This document shows, piece by piece, positions 9,788-17,733 of a DNA stretch of 64,000 bases (positions are counted from its first letter, which is position 1; every line of letters starts with the position of its first letter). This stretch comes from G963692885 sp964658655 (GTDB taxonomy: Bacteria > Acidobacteriota > Terriglobia > Terriglobales > Acidobacteriaceae). The DNA lies in assembly GCA_964658655.1 (NCBI GenBank), contig CAZZZL010000019.1:1-64000 (forward strand). Reading direction: 5' to 3'. The position numbers and the translations under genes were made by a program. Under the pieces are notes generated by a model that was given only the letters and a program-made list of their open reading frames with translations, ran no database searches and was not told where the DNA came from.

Positions 9788-10125
9788 GCAATCCCCCAAT
9801 GCATTTTCGTACCGGTAACAATGGCTCGCTTGCTCAATCGTCTCTGGCTTCATGGCTAAACTGTCACGTGAGCGTTCAAGCTGGGCTTTCATTTCAGCGT
9901 TAAATATTCTGGAGGCAAAATTCGTTGCCGTAAAACCAGGCGAGATGACAGTGACCCGCAGCTTGTCGCCGGCTTCCTGCCTAAAACCGTCTGAATCGCT
10001 GGTACCGCAGCCTTGGTGCCAGCGTAGCAGCCAGTTACCGAAGCCAACAAGGTGACACATACTCCGTGAAGGGCGAGCTCGTGGGTCAAGGCAGACCGGT
10101 GCATGCCTGATAGTTTCGTAGCCAA
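9788..10125 (-). pseudogene. short-chain dehydrogenase/reductase remnant
   Basis: Two minus-strand frames together resemble the C-terminal half of a classical SDR oxidoreductase. The first (from 10125) gives CYAGTKAAV, the YxxxK catalytic motif. The second gives FRQEAGDKLRVTVISPGF and TATNFASRIFNAEMKAQLE, the usual segment after it. Joining them needs a one-base deletion-type frameshift near 10000-10030. The N-terminal NAD(P)-binding half (GxxxGxG) is absent and the 3' end runs into the assembly gap. I call it a decayed gene, although an assembly error next to the gap could cause the frameshift. Confidence 0.65.
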
Positions 10126-10269
10126 CTAATCAAGCCGTACAACTAATCGGAACTTCTGCGGATGATCCTGAGAGCCGATGATTGTAGATGCTCACCTGCC
10201 GGACCACTCGTCAACCAAGGCAATTTACCGGTCACCGGCATGCCCTCAACGTGTCGAGGCTTAATCCGA

Positions 10270-10731
10270 CTAAGCGCCAAACTGCGACAAGTGATGGTCG
10301 AGGTGTTTGTACATGAGAATCGCCCACTGATGTGGCTTGAGCGGCCCAAAGAAAGGATGCGGGTGTCGAGAGCAGCACGCTTCACCCATTGAAGCGAATC
10401 TATCGACGGTTTCGCTAAGCTTGTTTCGTTCCCAATCAAATCCGCTTTTTGTAGAGACCGGTACGAAAAGCTCTGGCACGGAGGGCGAGTTGCGCCGCAT
10501 CGGTTTATCGTTGCCGAAAACGATCGGTTTGATGAGAAGGCCAATTACAATGCTAGGAAACGGAGCCCGCCTCGGATTAATGACGCCCATGGCCATGTGA
10601 AGGCCAGCCGTGCAATGGGAAAGCATTTGAGTGATTGGCAGCTGACCCCACTGCCGCTCACTGTCGGGGCGTAGGCAGATTATCCGTTGATGCGTGTCTT
10701 TAAGCAGAACCGGATCGAAGAGGTTCTTCAT
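10270..10731 (-). CDS. DUF1569 (DinB-like) protein
   Basis: Cytoplasmic protein of 153 residues, the normal length for DUF1569, a member of the DinB/YfiT four-helix metal-binding superfamily. Visible hallmarks are QLPITQMLSHCTAGLHMAMG near residues 29-48 and the C-terminal WAILMYKHLDHHLSQFG. Histidines at these sites would form the metal site; the substrate of this subfamily is unknown, though related proteins include thiol-dependent S-transferases. It appears intact although genes on both sides are broken. It is transcribed leftward and divergent from the next gene. Confidence 0.75.
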   Translation of the reverse strand: MKNLFDPVLLKDTHQRIICLRPDSERQWGQLPITQMLSHCTAGLHMAMGVINPRRAPFPSIVIGLLIKPIVFGNDKPMRRNSPSVPELFVPVSTKSGFDWERNKLSETVDRFASMGEACCSRHPHPFFGPLKPHQWAILMYKHLDHHLSQFGA

Positions 10732-10944
10732 GGCAATGTGGGTTTGAACGCAGACTTTCTTTGTCGACTCACTTTTCCTTTACAGTCGGACACCGGAACA
10801 TACTATCGGTAAGTTCGCTTTGCTGCCGTAGCTCACAATAACCCGAATTTCAGATTCCAATCCTCTCGACCTCATCGATGCAAAGTCAAGCGAAATATCG
10901 ATTGCTGACATGCGTAAGATGATCGCGAGCTTTGGAGGCGCCTT

Positions 10945-11557
10945 GTGGCGAAGTCTATTCCAGCAGTCGTTCTCGCGGCGCTATTCCTTCCAAGTATTGG
11001 CTTAGCAAAGGATAAGACCACACTGCCCGCGTATGTTCTTCAGGCACACACAGTCGCAGTCATTATTCATCCGGATGCAGGCATCGACCTTGAACAGCCA
11101 GATGCAAACAAAATTGCGCAGAGGGACTTAGAGGCAGCATTGCTGAATTGGGGTCGGTTGATCCAACAATTTCACGACAGAACGCGGACCTCATCATCGT
11201 TGTTCGTAAAGGCAACGGCAGATCGTACAGGACACCATTACAGATCCGCGACAAAACAATAGGCCTGGTGCCGTTGTTCCTCCGGACAACGGAATGTCGA
11301 TAGGCGCGCAGCACGGTCCCCGGCCGGGCATTGCCGATGCTTCTAACTCGCAGAGTGGTGGATTTCGCTCCCAGGCGGAGATAGCTCAACAGGATGATGC
11401 GTTTACCGTGTACAGGGGTGGAGTGGAGGATCCCTTAATTAGCAGTCCGGCTTGGCGGTTTGTTGCCAAGAAAGGTCTGCACGCCCACGATGTTCCAGCT
11501 GTTGAAGCATTCAGAAAGGCTATCGCCGAGGCAGAAAAGAAAGCTGCGAAACCTTGA
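10945..11557 (+). pseudogene. small secreted protein gene broken by two frameshifts
   Basis: The reading starts at a GTG (10945) with GGAGG five bases upstream and a signal peptide (MAKSIPAVVLAALFLPSIGLA). The first frame runs to DLEAALLNWGR. A second frame, from about 11154, continues with ISRQNADLIIVVRKGNGR. A third, from about 11235, continues TDPRQNNRPGAVVPPDNGMS and then a normal C-terminus (DDAFTVYRGGVEDPL, HDVPAVEAFRKAIAEAEKK). The three pieces join colinearly with two one-base deletion-type shifts, so the ancestral product was about 200 residues. I associate this protein type with Acidobacteriota; its function is unknown. Either it is a pseudogene or the sequence has errors here. Confidence 0.65.
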
Positions 11558-11792
11558 CGTTCGGAGGCCTAGGCCTCGAACAACCAAAGCCTGCGCACTG
11601 CACTAGATCGAATAGTGTGGACGAACCTTCATGTCTAACGCATGGTAAACACAATTATCACGTGTGAAGAGCTGAGCATTGCGGAAGATCTAAGCTGTGA
11701 GAAGTTGCTGAAAAGGTTCTAAATCCGGACGAGACCTCGGTCTGGATTGTACGGTTGAGCGTGGAGGGGCAGGCTCATGTAAGCTCCCTGGT

Positions 11793-12436
11793 ATGAAGAT
11801 GATGATATTTGCGTTGCCTCTTGCGCTGTTGAGTTTGCGATCGATAGACCTGGCTGCGCAGAGTGCCGCTCCTGCATCGCCTGCAGTCTCTAGAGTCCAT
11901 CAACTTGAGATAGAGGATCAGTCTGAAAATCCTGGAAATATCTCAGAGGCGGATTTCTACCGGCACGGGGATGCGCGTCGTGCGGAGATTCGCCAACTTC
12001 TTGCAGAGGGAAAGCTCATCTCAGGGGAAGATTTTTCGGATGCTGCGCTGATCTTTCAGCATGGCGAGAAACCGGAAGACTTTCTCTTCGCGCATGTTTT
12101 GCTGTCGAAGGACTGATCCGCGGGGTTTCAGCAGATAAGTGGATAGCCGCAGCGACCCTTGACCGTTATCTCCAGGCGGTGAATCAACCACAGATCTTTG
12201 GAACACAATACCCTGCGGATAAGGCAGCGGGGAATGTGCCTAAACCACAGGTCGACCCGCACGTGGTCAATATCCAGCGTACGCAGCAGCCCTACGACTC
12301 TAAGCTGCTTCCGGACATGGTGCGTCAGGATTTTTGCGTGCCGGACATCAACCAACAGCAAAAGAATCTTGCAATCTTAGATACTGGTCATAAGCCTGAC
12401 AGTAAGCTGATGCGAGCGACAACATGCCCCCAGTAG
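11793..12436 (+). pseudogene. small secreted protein gene with one frameshift
   Basis: An ATG at 11793 begins a signal-bearing frame (MKMMIFALPLALLSL) containing DARRAEIRQLLAEGKLISGE and HGEKPEDFLFAHVLL, ending at 12116. The rest of the protein continues in another frame from about 12125: DKWIAAATLDRYLQAVNQPQ, then IFGTQYPADKAAG, and ends QQQKNLAILDTG...TCPQ at 12436. A single one-base deletion-type shift near 12095-12125 accounts for the split. The joined product would be about 210 residues, of a family I associate with Acidobacteriota and unknown function. It follows another frameshifted gene in the same orientation. Confidence 0.6.
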
Positions 12437-12577
12437 ACAAGGACTGAGTAATTACAAGGTCATCTCGGCAAGACCAAGAGTGTTCTTATATCGGCACGCG
12501 CTCCGGTTGATACCGTTTAGGATGGTTGGCGAATTTGGTTATTGGAAACCGTCTCGCCTTTTTGGCAAGAGCTAGGT

Positions 12578-12739
12578 ATGAGTATGTCTAACGCCATTGT
12601 CCTGTGTCTTCTTGTTCTCGGCTCGCTTGTCTACTTGCATGGAGCAAATGCTCAAGTCGCTGCGGTCCTAGGTCGCGGATCAGAAACGCGTTTTGCAGAC
12701 TCAATGCCCGCGGAACATTCGCCTCTCGCCTCCTACTGA
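12578..12739 (+). CDS. short hypothetical ORF with signal-like N-terminus
   Basis: A frame of 53 residues from an ATG at 12578 starts MSMSNAIVLCLLVLGSLVYL, which looks like a signal peptide or membrane anchor, followed by about 30 unremarkable residues. Nothing else is recognisable. It lies in the decayed tract and overlaps the upstream limit of the CDF remnant, so it may be a fragment or chance frame. Confidence 0.2.
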   Translation: MSMSNAIVLCLLVLGSLVYLHGANAQVAAVLGRGSETRFADSMPAEHSPLASY

Positions 12740-12749
12740 GCAGCTACAT

Positions 12750-13098
12750 AAAAGTAGAGGAGGTACAAACGGGCTTCTCTGCCGTGACGATTTCAATCGC
12801 CCATCCGGACACGAGTCGCCTTGGAATTGCGGTCACCGTAGGAGCCTTGCTCCTTATGCCAATGCTCGGCAGAGCAAAACGGATAGAAGCCAACAAGACC
12901 GGAAACAAAGCCTTGAGAGCGGATGCCGTTCAATCGGCTACCTGTGCGTACCTGGCAGCTCTGACGTTTGCGAGTTTGGTCGTCCGTTCACTTGTTGGTA
13001 TCGGGTGGCTTGACCAAGTAGCCGCGCTCGCCACCGTACCGATCCTCATCGTCGAAGCAAGAAGAGCGCGGGCAGGGGTGGTCTGCGGTTGCTGCTAG
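12750..13098 (+). pseudogene. C-terminal fragment of a cation-diffusion-facilitator-like transporter
   Basis: The frame ending at 13098 encodes the second half of a CDF-like inner-membrane cation transporter: GIAVTVGALLLMPMLGRAKR, then ALRADAVQSATCAYLAALTF with the ADAxQS metal-site segment of membrane helix 5, GWLDQVAALATVPILIVEA and a Cys-rich end (VCGCC). The first half, with the initial helices and the first metal-binding pair, is missing; upstream sequence in this frame is not protein-like. I call it a 5'-truncated relic. An alternative is a frameshift further upstream that I could not reconstruct. Confidence 0.6.
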
Positions 13099-13346
13099 GG
13101 TGGCGCCAGTCTTGCTACGTCGCTTATCGGAAGCATCCCGCCAAAGGGTCCTCCGTTGGCGAGAACAGGCCGATCCGCTCCTTGAAACCCAAAGGCGACT
13201 CGGATCAATTCCGACAACGCGGCTTCCCGGTACCTACTACGCGGAGGTCATCTCAGACTGTAGTCCCGGTGAAACATACCCATCCTGTGCAGTGTTCTAT
13301 ATTTATTCTGCGAATTGTGGCGGACCGATCGAAATCGGGAGGCATA

Positions 13347-14267
13347 ATGACGTGTCGCGGTATTGCTTCTGTAGGTCTGCTCACTCTGTGCTTTTTCGGT
13401 GCCTCTACGCTTATGGCGCAGGCAACGGCAACGCCCTGTAAGAGCACCGTCGCCGGTGTCCTTGAGGTGGTTCCATTAGAGAGCAAGGTCTACGGGGACA
13501 AACGTACTTTGCGGGTGTGGTTGCCAACCGGCTACTCAGCTTCTGCGAACTCCTCCAAGCGCTACCCTGTGCTTTATCTCTTCGATGGGCAAGATCTTTT
13601 TGACCGATGCACAACGCGCCCGGGTCAAGATGAGTGGCACGTAGATGAGAGTCTGACCGATCTGATTGCCAAAAGAACTGTACAGCCACTGATTGTGGTG
13701 GGCATCGATAACGCTGGTCCGGGCCGTCGCGAGGACGAATACTCCAGATATGGCGCGATGGTGGACGCGCCGCAAAAGCTATCAGTGTTCGTGACGCGAG
13801 AGGTTCTTCCTGCGATAGACGGGCGCTACAGGACGATCGCAAACCGAACTCACCGGGGTATAGGTGGTTCGTCATTGGGTTCTATCGCTGCGTTGAGTCT
13901 TCTGCTCGACCAGCCGGATACGTTCGGTCTGGGCTTGCTCGAAAGCACTTCGTTGCAAGTCGGGAATGGCAGAGTTCTACAAGATACTTCGAAGATGGTG
14001 CAGGGGCCTGCACGCATTTCCATAGGGGTGGGTACGGCCGAAGTGCCACCGTCTGATGCTGCTGCGCATGGATTTCCTGATTTCGATACTGCCTTCGTCT
14101 CCATGAGCCGGGCGCTCGCCGAGAACATGAAGAAAAGCCTGATGAACCATCCTCAGGTGAAGCTGACGGTTGAGACGGGTGGACAGCATCAGGACAAATA
14201 CTGGGGTGAGCGCTTTGGTCCTGCGGTGAGCTTCCTCTATCCCCCAGAAGCAGCACAGACGAAGTAA
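13347..14267 (+). CDS. secreted esterase of the esterase D / IroE type (alpha/beta hydrolase)
   Basis: Exported hydrolase of 306 residues. The ATG at 13347 has GGGAGG upstream and starts a signal peptide (GLLTLCFFGASTLMAQ); the open frame extends upstream without a plausible start. The mature protein matches the putative-esterase family: YPVLYLFDGQDLF, VVGIDNAGPGRREDEYS and the nucleophile elbow GGSSLGS, where the serine after GGS is the expected nucleophile. Family members cleave esters such as formylglutathione, siderophore trilactones or acetylated polysaccharides; the substrate here cannot be told. A likely catalytic His is near the C-terminus (GGQHQDKYW). It is intact and follows the decayed tract. 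Confidence 0.8.
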   Translation: MTCRGIASVGLLTLCFFGASTLMAQATATPCKSTVAGVLEVVPLESKVYGDKRTLRVWLPTGYSASANSSKRYPVLYLFDGQDLFDRCTTRPGQDEWHVDESLTDLIAKRTVQPLIVVGIDNAGPGRREDEYSRYGAMVDAPQKLSVFVTREVLPAIDGRYRTIANRTHRGIGGSSLGSIAALSLLLDQPDTFGLGLLESTSLQVGNGRVLQDTSKMVQGPARISIGVGTAEVPPSDAAAHGFPDFDTAFVSMSRALAENMKKSLMNHPQVKLTVETGGQHQDKYWGERFGPAVSFLYPPEAAQTK

Positions 14268-14657
14268 GCGACCGAAGTCAGTTCGTATCCATGAACTTCA
14301 GTGGATAACTCCTGATCAAACGCCGTTCTCATCATCGGATTCCCGGTCTACGTAGCAATAACGCAGCGGATTCTCGCAAGAGCTCCAAGCCGGAGGAGCG
14401 TAAACATTCTGCCGGGACGCCGGTGCTCTGGGCAGCTACTCCGAGCACCGGCAACATCATTGCACATCGTATTTACCGAGGTTCACGGCAGACCGGGAAC
14501 TGAGAAATGGCCAGATAACAGCAAGTTGGGTCAGTACCGAGAATTGCCGTTTCGGAAGTCGGTCCGGACGGATCCAATCGGACCGAATTCGGCCAACACA
14601 GTGCGGTTTGCAAGTACTAAGTTTCGCAAGGATGTCCTCTAAACGCGGAGAACCTTG
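14268..14657. other. intergenic region before the cupin gene
   Basis: About 390 bases without a supported gene. Frames here have no recognisable domain. The end holds GGAG at 14647-14650, the ribosome-binding site of the cupin gene. Confidence 0.4.
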
Positions 14658-15164
14658 ATGGTCATAGAAGCCAAGAACGCTCAGCAATTCGATGTCATGG
14701 GTGGCATCGTTCGTTACCTCGCCAGCCCGGAGGACACTCCGGGCGGCGATCACTGCATCATGGAAGGGGAGCTTCCCGCTGGAGTGGTTATACCGCTCCA
14801 CACCCACCCAGATCCGGAAAGTTTTTACCTACTGGATGGGCAAATGGAACTCTATTTGGACGATGGAGTGGCGTCGGGCTGGCAGACTGTTCGAGCCGGT
14901 GAACTTGCGGTTGTCCCCGGTTCCGCCAAGCATGCGTGGCGTAACACTGGCGGGGCCGCCAGTCACGCAATCATCATAACGGGACCTCACGTATATGGAT
15001 TCTTTCGCAGCATTGGCCGACCGGTGGATGCAAATCGGTCCCTTGGACAGCCAGACGCAAATCGAATGGCTGAGGTGCTCGAAGCGGCCAAACACAATCA
15101 GTGCTGGAATGCCGGGCCCGAAGAAAACGAAGCCATCGGTATATCCATGCCCATGCTGAAGTAG
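14658..15164 (+). CDS. cupin-domain protein
   Basis: Cytoplasmic protein of 168 residues with a single conserved beta-barrel cupin. Motif 1 is seen as PLHTHPDPESFYLLDGQMEL (two His and one Glu that bind metal), and motif 2 as PGSAKHAWRNTG with the third His. Small cupins of this kind are oxygenases, isomerases or sensors; the substrate is not predictable. ATG at 14658 is preferred over the TTG immediately upstream, with GGAG about eight bases before it. It stands alone in an accessory region between an esterase and an excisionase-like gene. Confidence 0.75.
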   Translation: MVIEAKNAQQFDVMGGIVRYLASPEDTPGGDHCIMEGELPAGVVIPLHTHPDPESFYLLDGQMELYLDDGVASGWQTVRAGELAVVPGSAKHAWRNTGGAASHAIIITGPHVYGFFRSIGRPVDANRSLGQPDANRMAEVLEAAKHNQCWNAGPEENEAIGISMPMLK

Positions 15165-15346
15165 ACGGGGCAACTCATATCACTGCATGCCTATGCGGTT
15201 CCGTCCAGTTCGGCCCGGTTTTGCCGATAGGTCCTCCGAAACGCGGTTCGCGGAAGTGATCCCCTTTCGATTGATGCGAAATTGCCATTGCACTCGTCCG
15301 AGCCCGCCTGAGATCTGGACGAGATCGCTAGGTCGGGAGGGCAAAC

Positions 15347-15604
15347 TTGCAAGAACAGAAACAGTTTCCTAAGAGGCCACCTCTGCCTGCTGCTGATGCC
15401 AAGGACTGGACGAAAACATCAGTCAGGTTTGTTCCTGAACCGCTTCTTGATACGGCGGAGGCCGCAGCCATCATGAAGATCAGCCCGAAAACTTTGCAAA
15501 AGCTAGCTCGGATGCGGCGGATCCGCGGCATCCACGTAGGGAAGCTCTGGAGATTTCGGGCGTCCGAGATAGATGCATGGATCGAGCGAGAGATGGCCAG
15601 CTGA
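15347..15604 (+). CDS. excisionase-type helix-turn-helix protein
   Basis: Small DNA-binding protein of 85 residues. Residues 33-80 form a MerR-like HTH_17/excisionase domain: LLDTAEAAAIMKISPKTLQK followed by the wing region RRIRGIHVGKLWRFRASEID. The TTG start at 15347 is supported by GGGAGG six bases upstream; no ATG is available in frame. Such proteins direct excision by phage-type integrases or regulate mobile elements, which fits the integrase fragment that follows 200 bases downstream. Confidence 0.75.
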   Translation: MQEQKQFPKRPPLPAADAKDWTKTSVRFVPEPLLDTAEAAAIMKISPKTLQKLARMRRIRGIHVGKLWRFRASEIDAWIEREMAS

Positions 15605-15805
15605 CGAGGGTCGTGGTTCTGCGCCGGGCCCAGTGGAAGGCAGCGTGTGAAACAGAAGTGGCGGTGAGCGAGGTCGGGGCTCGCTCTCGAGTTGCTAGCT
15701 CAGCAAAGGTGAAAATGAAGGAACGTTTCGGTCCACGATTACACCTTGCGCAGTGGCCTGCCCGCTCCTAATATCAGGAGCGGCGGTTGAAGGACATCAA
15801 GGCGG

Positions 15806-16579
15806 GTGATCGTAGAGGAATGGCTACGTTCACTTCCTCTAGCGAACGGGAGCAAAGCGAAAATTCGCAATCTGATGCATGCAACTTTCAATCACGCGAT
15901 TCGTTGGGAATGGCATGACAAGAATCCCATCACGCACGTGCGGCAGAGCGCAAAACGACAGAAGGTGCCCGACATTCTGAATGTCGAGCAGATCAAGTCG
16001 TTGCTCTTTCATCTGAAAGAACCAGGGAAGACTGCGGTACTCGTCGCCATTCTGACTGGATTGCGGGTGAGCGAACTTCTGGCGTTGAAATGGTCCGACG
16101 TTGACTTCGACGAACTCCAGTTGCACGTGACGCGCTCGATCTCGATCCAACATGTCGGTCCCTGCAAAACCGAAGCATCTCAAAAGCCGCTGCCGATTGA
16201 TCCTGAATTGGCTGAGGTTCTATTGATGTGGAGGAGGCAGGCAGCTTACCCGATGGACGACGATTGGGTCTTCGCGAGTCCAGCTTCCAAAGGGCTCTTG
16301 CCCTACTGGTCATTCTCCATCTTCCGGGTGTGTGTCCGTCCGGCTCTTAAGGCGGCGGGCATCACCAGTAAGGTGGGTTGGCATACGTTCAGACGATCTT
16401 ACGCGACCATTCTCAAGTCGCACGGAGAGGACGTAAAGACGGTCCAGGAACTCCTACGGCATGCCAACAGCAGTGTCACGATGAACCTATACGCGCAGGC
16501 TGTGACAGACATCAAGCGCACCGCCCAAGGTCGAGTTGCGAGATTGGTTTTCGAGGGCGGAAAGACGAACTCTCAGTGA
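15806..16579 (+). pseudogene. tyrosine recombinase/integrase, N-terminally truncated
   Basis: The open frame of 257 residues carries the complete catalytic domain: the first Arg in LTGLRVSELLALKWSD, the HxxR box in GWHTFRRSYATI, the second His box LLRHANSS and the nucleophile Tyr in TMNLYAQA. Part of the core-binding domain is present (LANGSKAKIRNLMHATFNH), but the roughly 120-130 N-terminal residues normal for phage-type integrases are missing. Just upstream another frame reads LKDIKA, which would continue naturally into IVEEWL, so a frameshift near 15800-15806 separates the remains. The gene ends 72 bases from the 3' end of tRNA-Glu, the usual position for an island integrase. It probably no longer acts. 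Confidence 0.75.
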
Positions 16580-16647
16580 TCGCGTCTTATTGGACGTTAT
16601 CGGACGTCGATCAATTTGGTGTTGTGCTTGTAAGCCATTTGTTTTGT

Positions 16648-16725
16648 TGGCGTCCCCGACGGGATTCGAACCCGTGTTATCGCCGTGAAAGGGCGGTGTC
16701 CTAGGCCGGGCTAGACGACGGGGAC
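16648..16725 (-). tRNA. tRNA-Glu (anticodon TTC)
   Basis: Minus-strand cloverleaf. The acceptor stem GTCCCCG (16719-16725) pairs with CGGGGAC (16652-16658). The anticodon loop CTTTCAC gives TTC; the T arm has GGTTCGAATCC; the D arm begins GTCTAGCCCGG. The discriminator is G and CCA is encoded at 16648-16650. The sequence is very close to standard bacterial tRNA-Glu. Its 3' end faces the truncated integrase, consistent with use as a phage-type attachment site; I found no second copy of the 3' end in the window. Confidence 0.95.
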
Positions 16726-17154
16726 GCACTGCTCAGGTGAGCTTGTCTGTTGCAGACACTTAAGGCTAACAAGCGGTGGGGGCTGTGTCAAAAAATGCCG
16801 TCCGCATGATTTGATCCGGGAGCCAACATCAACGCTTCTTTCAACCTTCCGATCCCACGGCCACTGCGTCCTATTCGCAGCGCAGTGGTGCTGATCCTGT
16901 CCTTGCACTTGTCACCCGCGTACCGTCCGACTTACGACTGCGCCTGTTGCCGCTGTCGCCGGCCGCTTCGCTGAACGGTTTGGTGTTGTCACGCGCTGGC
17001 CGACGGTCCTAACATGCGTTGCCCGTACGCGTTTCAAAGCACGTACCTGTCTCTCTACTTACGGGAAGTCGGTTGCGCGTTTACTCTGCAATCTACCCGG
17101 GCGAGGAATCCAGGGTACAGGGAAGGCCTTGCAGACTCGTATCTACTTGAACCT
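16726..17154. other. intergenic region between tRNA-Glu and the HNH gene
   Basis: About 430 bases. The part next to 16725 must hold the tRNA promoter. An open frame reaches back from the HNH gene to 17014, but its first 47 residues have no domain character, so I do not include them. Nothing else is recognised. Confidence 0.4.
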
Positions 17155-17721
17155 ATGAGCACACAGCGTTGCATGGCCGGGGGTAACGTTCACCCTTCAA
17201 CCCTGCCGCGGGGTGAGACGGGTCGCGCCCTTTGCCGGTGGTGCGCGCTCGAGGTGCCGAGGGGCCGTTTCACTTTCTGCTCCGAGTGGTGCGTGCATGA
17301 ATGGCGCATGCGTACCAGCCCCGCTTATCTGCGCCAGCAGGTACGCAAGCGGGACAAGGGTATTTGTGCGCAGTGCCGCGTGAATACGCTTAGCGCGTTC
17401 CTGAGGATGAAAAAAGCACGCGGCAAAAGTCGGGACGAGATGCTTGCCCACTGGGGCCTCAAGACGTTCAGCCGCCGCAGCCTGTGGGACGCTGATCATA
17501 TTCTGCCTGTAGCGGAGGGTGGTGGCGAGTGCGATCTGCGTAACCTGCGTACTCTCTGCCTGCGATGTCACCGCGAGGCGACTGTGCAGCTACGCGCGCG
17601 CCTGCTGCAGCAGCGACGGCAGAATAAAATGGATGCGCCTGCCGGGGACGCCGGCCCGATCATCCGGCCGAGCAACCCGCAGATAGAAGAAAAAGCCGGG
17701 AAGCGACATGGTGTTCGCTAG
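17155..17721 (+). CDS. HNH endonuclease family protein
   Basis: Protein of 188 residues. A first Cys-rich zinc knuckle (LCRWC near 25-29, FCSEWC near 42-47) precedes a classical HNH core: RKRDKGICAQC, then DADHILPVAEGGGECDLRNL and RTLCLRCHREAT. The D-H pair plus the second CxxC-H form the HNH active site and structural zinc. It likely nicks or cleaves DNA; the partner is unknown. The ATG at 17155 is a choice among several weak starts (17014, 17173 also possible). It is followed after 12 bases by the TPR-HTH gene in the same direction, so they may be co-transcribed. Confidence 0.75.
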   Translation: MSTQRCMAGGNVHPSTLPRGETGRALCRWCALEVPRGRFTFCSEWCVHEWRMRTSPAYLRQQVRKRDKGICAQCRVNTLSAFLRMKKARGKSRDEMLAHWGLKTFSRRSLWDADHILPVAEGGGECDLRNLRTLCLRCHREATVQLRARLLQQRRQNKMDAPAGDAGPIIRPSNPQIEEKAGKRHGVR

Positions 17722-17733
17722 AATGAGGGTTGG

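Noticed and set aside
15577..15771. Possible 64-residue gene overlapping the end of the HTH gene
   Set aside because: No domain, overlaps a clear gene, and probably covers the decayed N-terminal part of the integrase.
9383..15800. Distal attachment-site copy of the tRNA-Glu 3' end
   Set aside because: I looked for pieces of GTCCCCGACGGGATTCGAA to the left of the integrase and found no convincing match; it may lie in the gap or outside the window.
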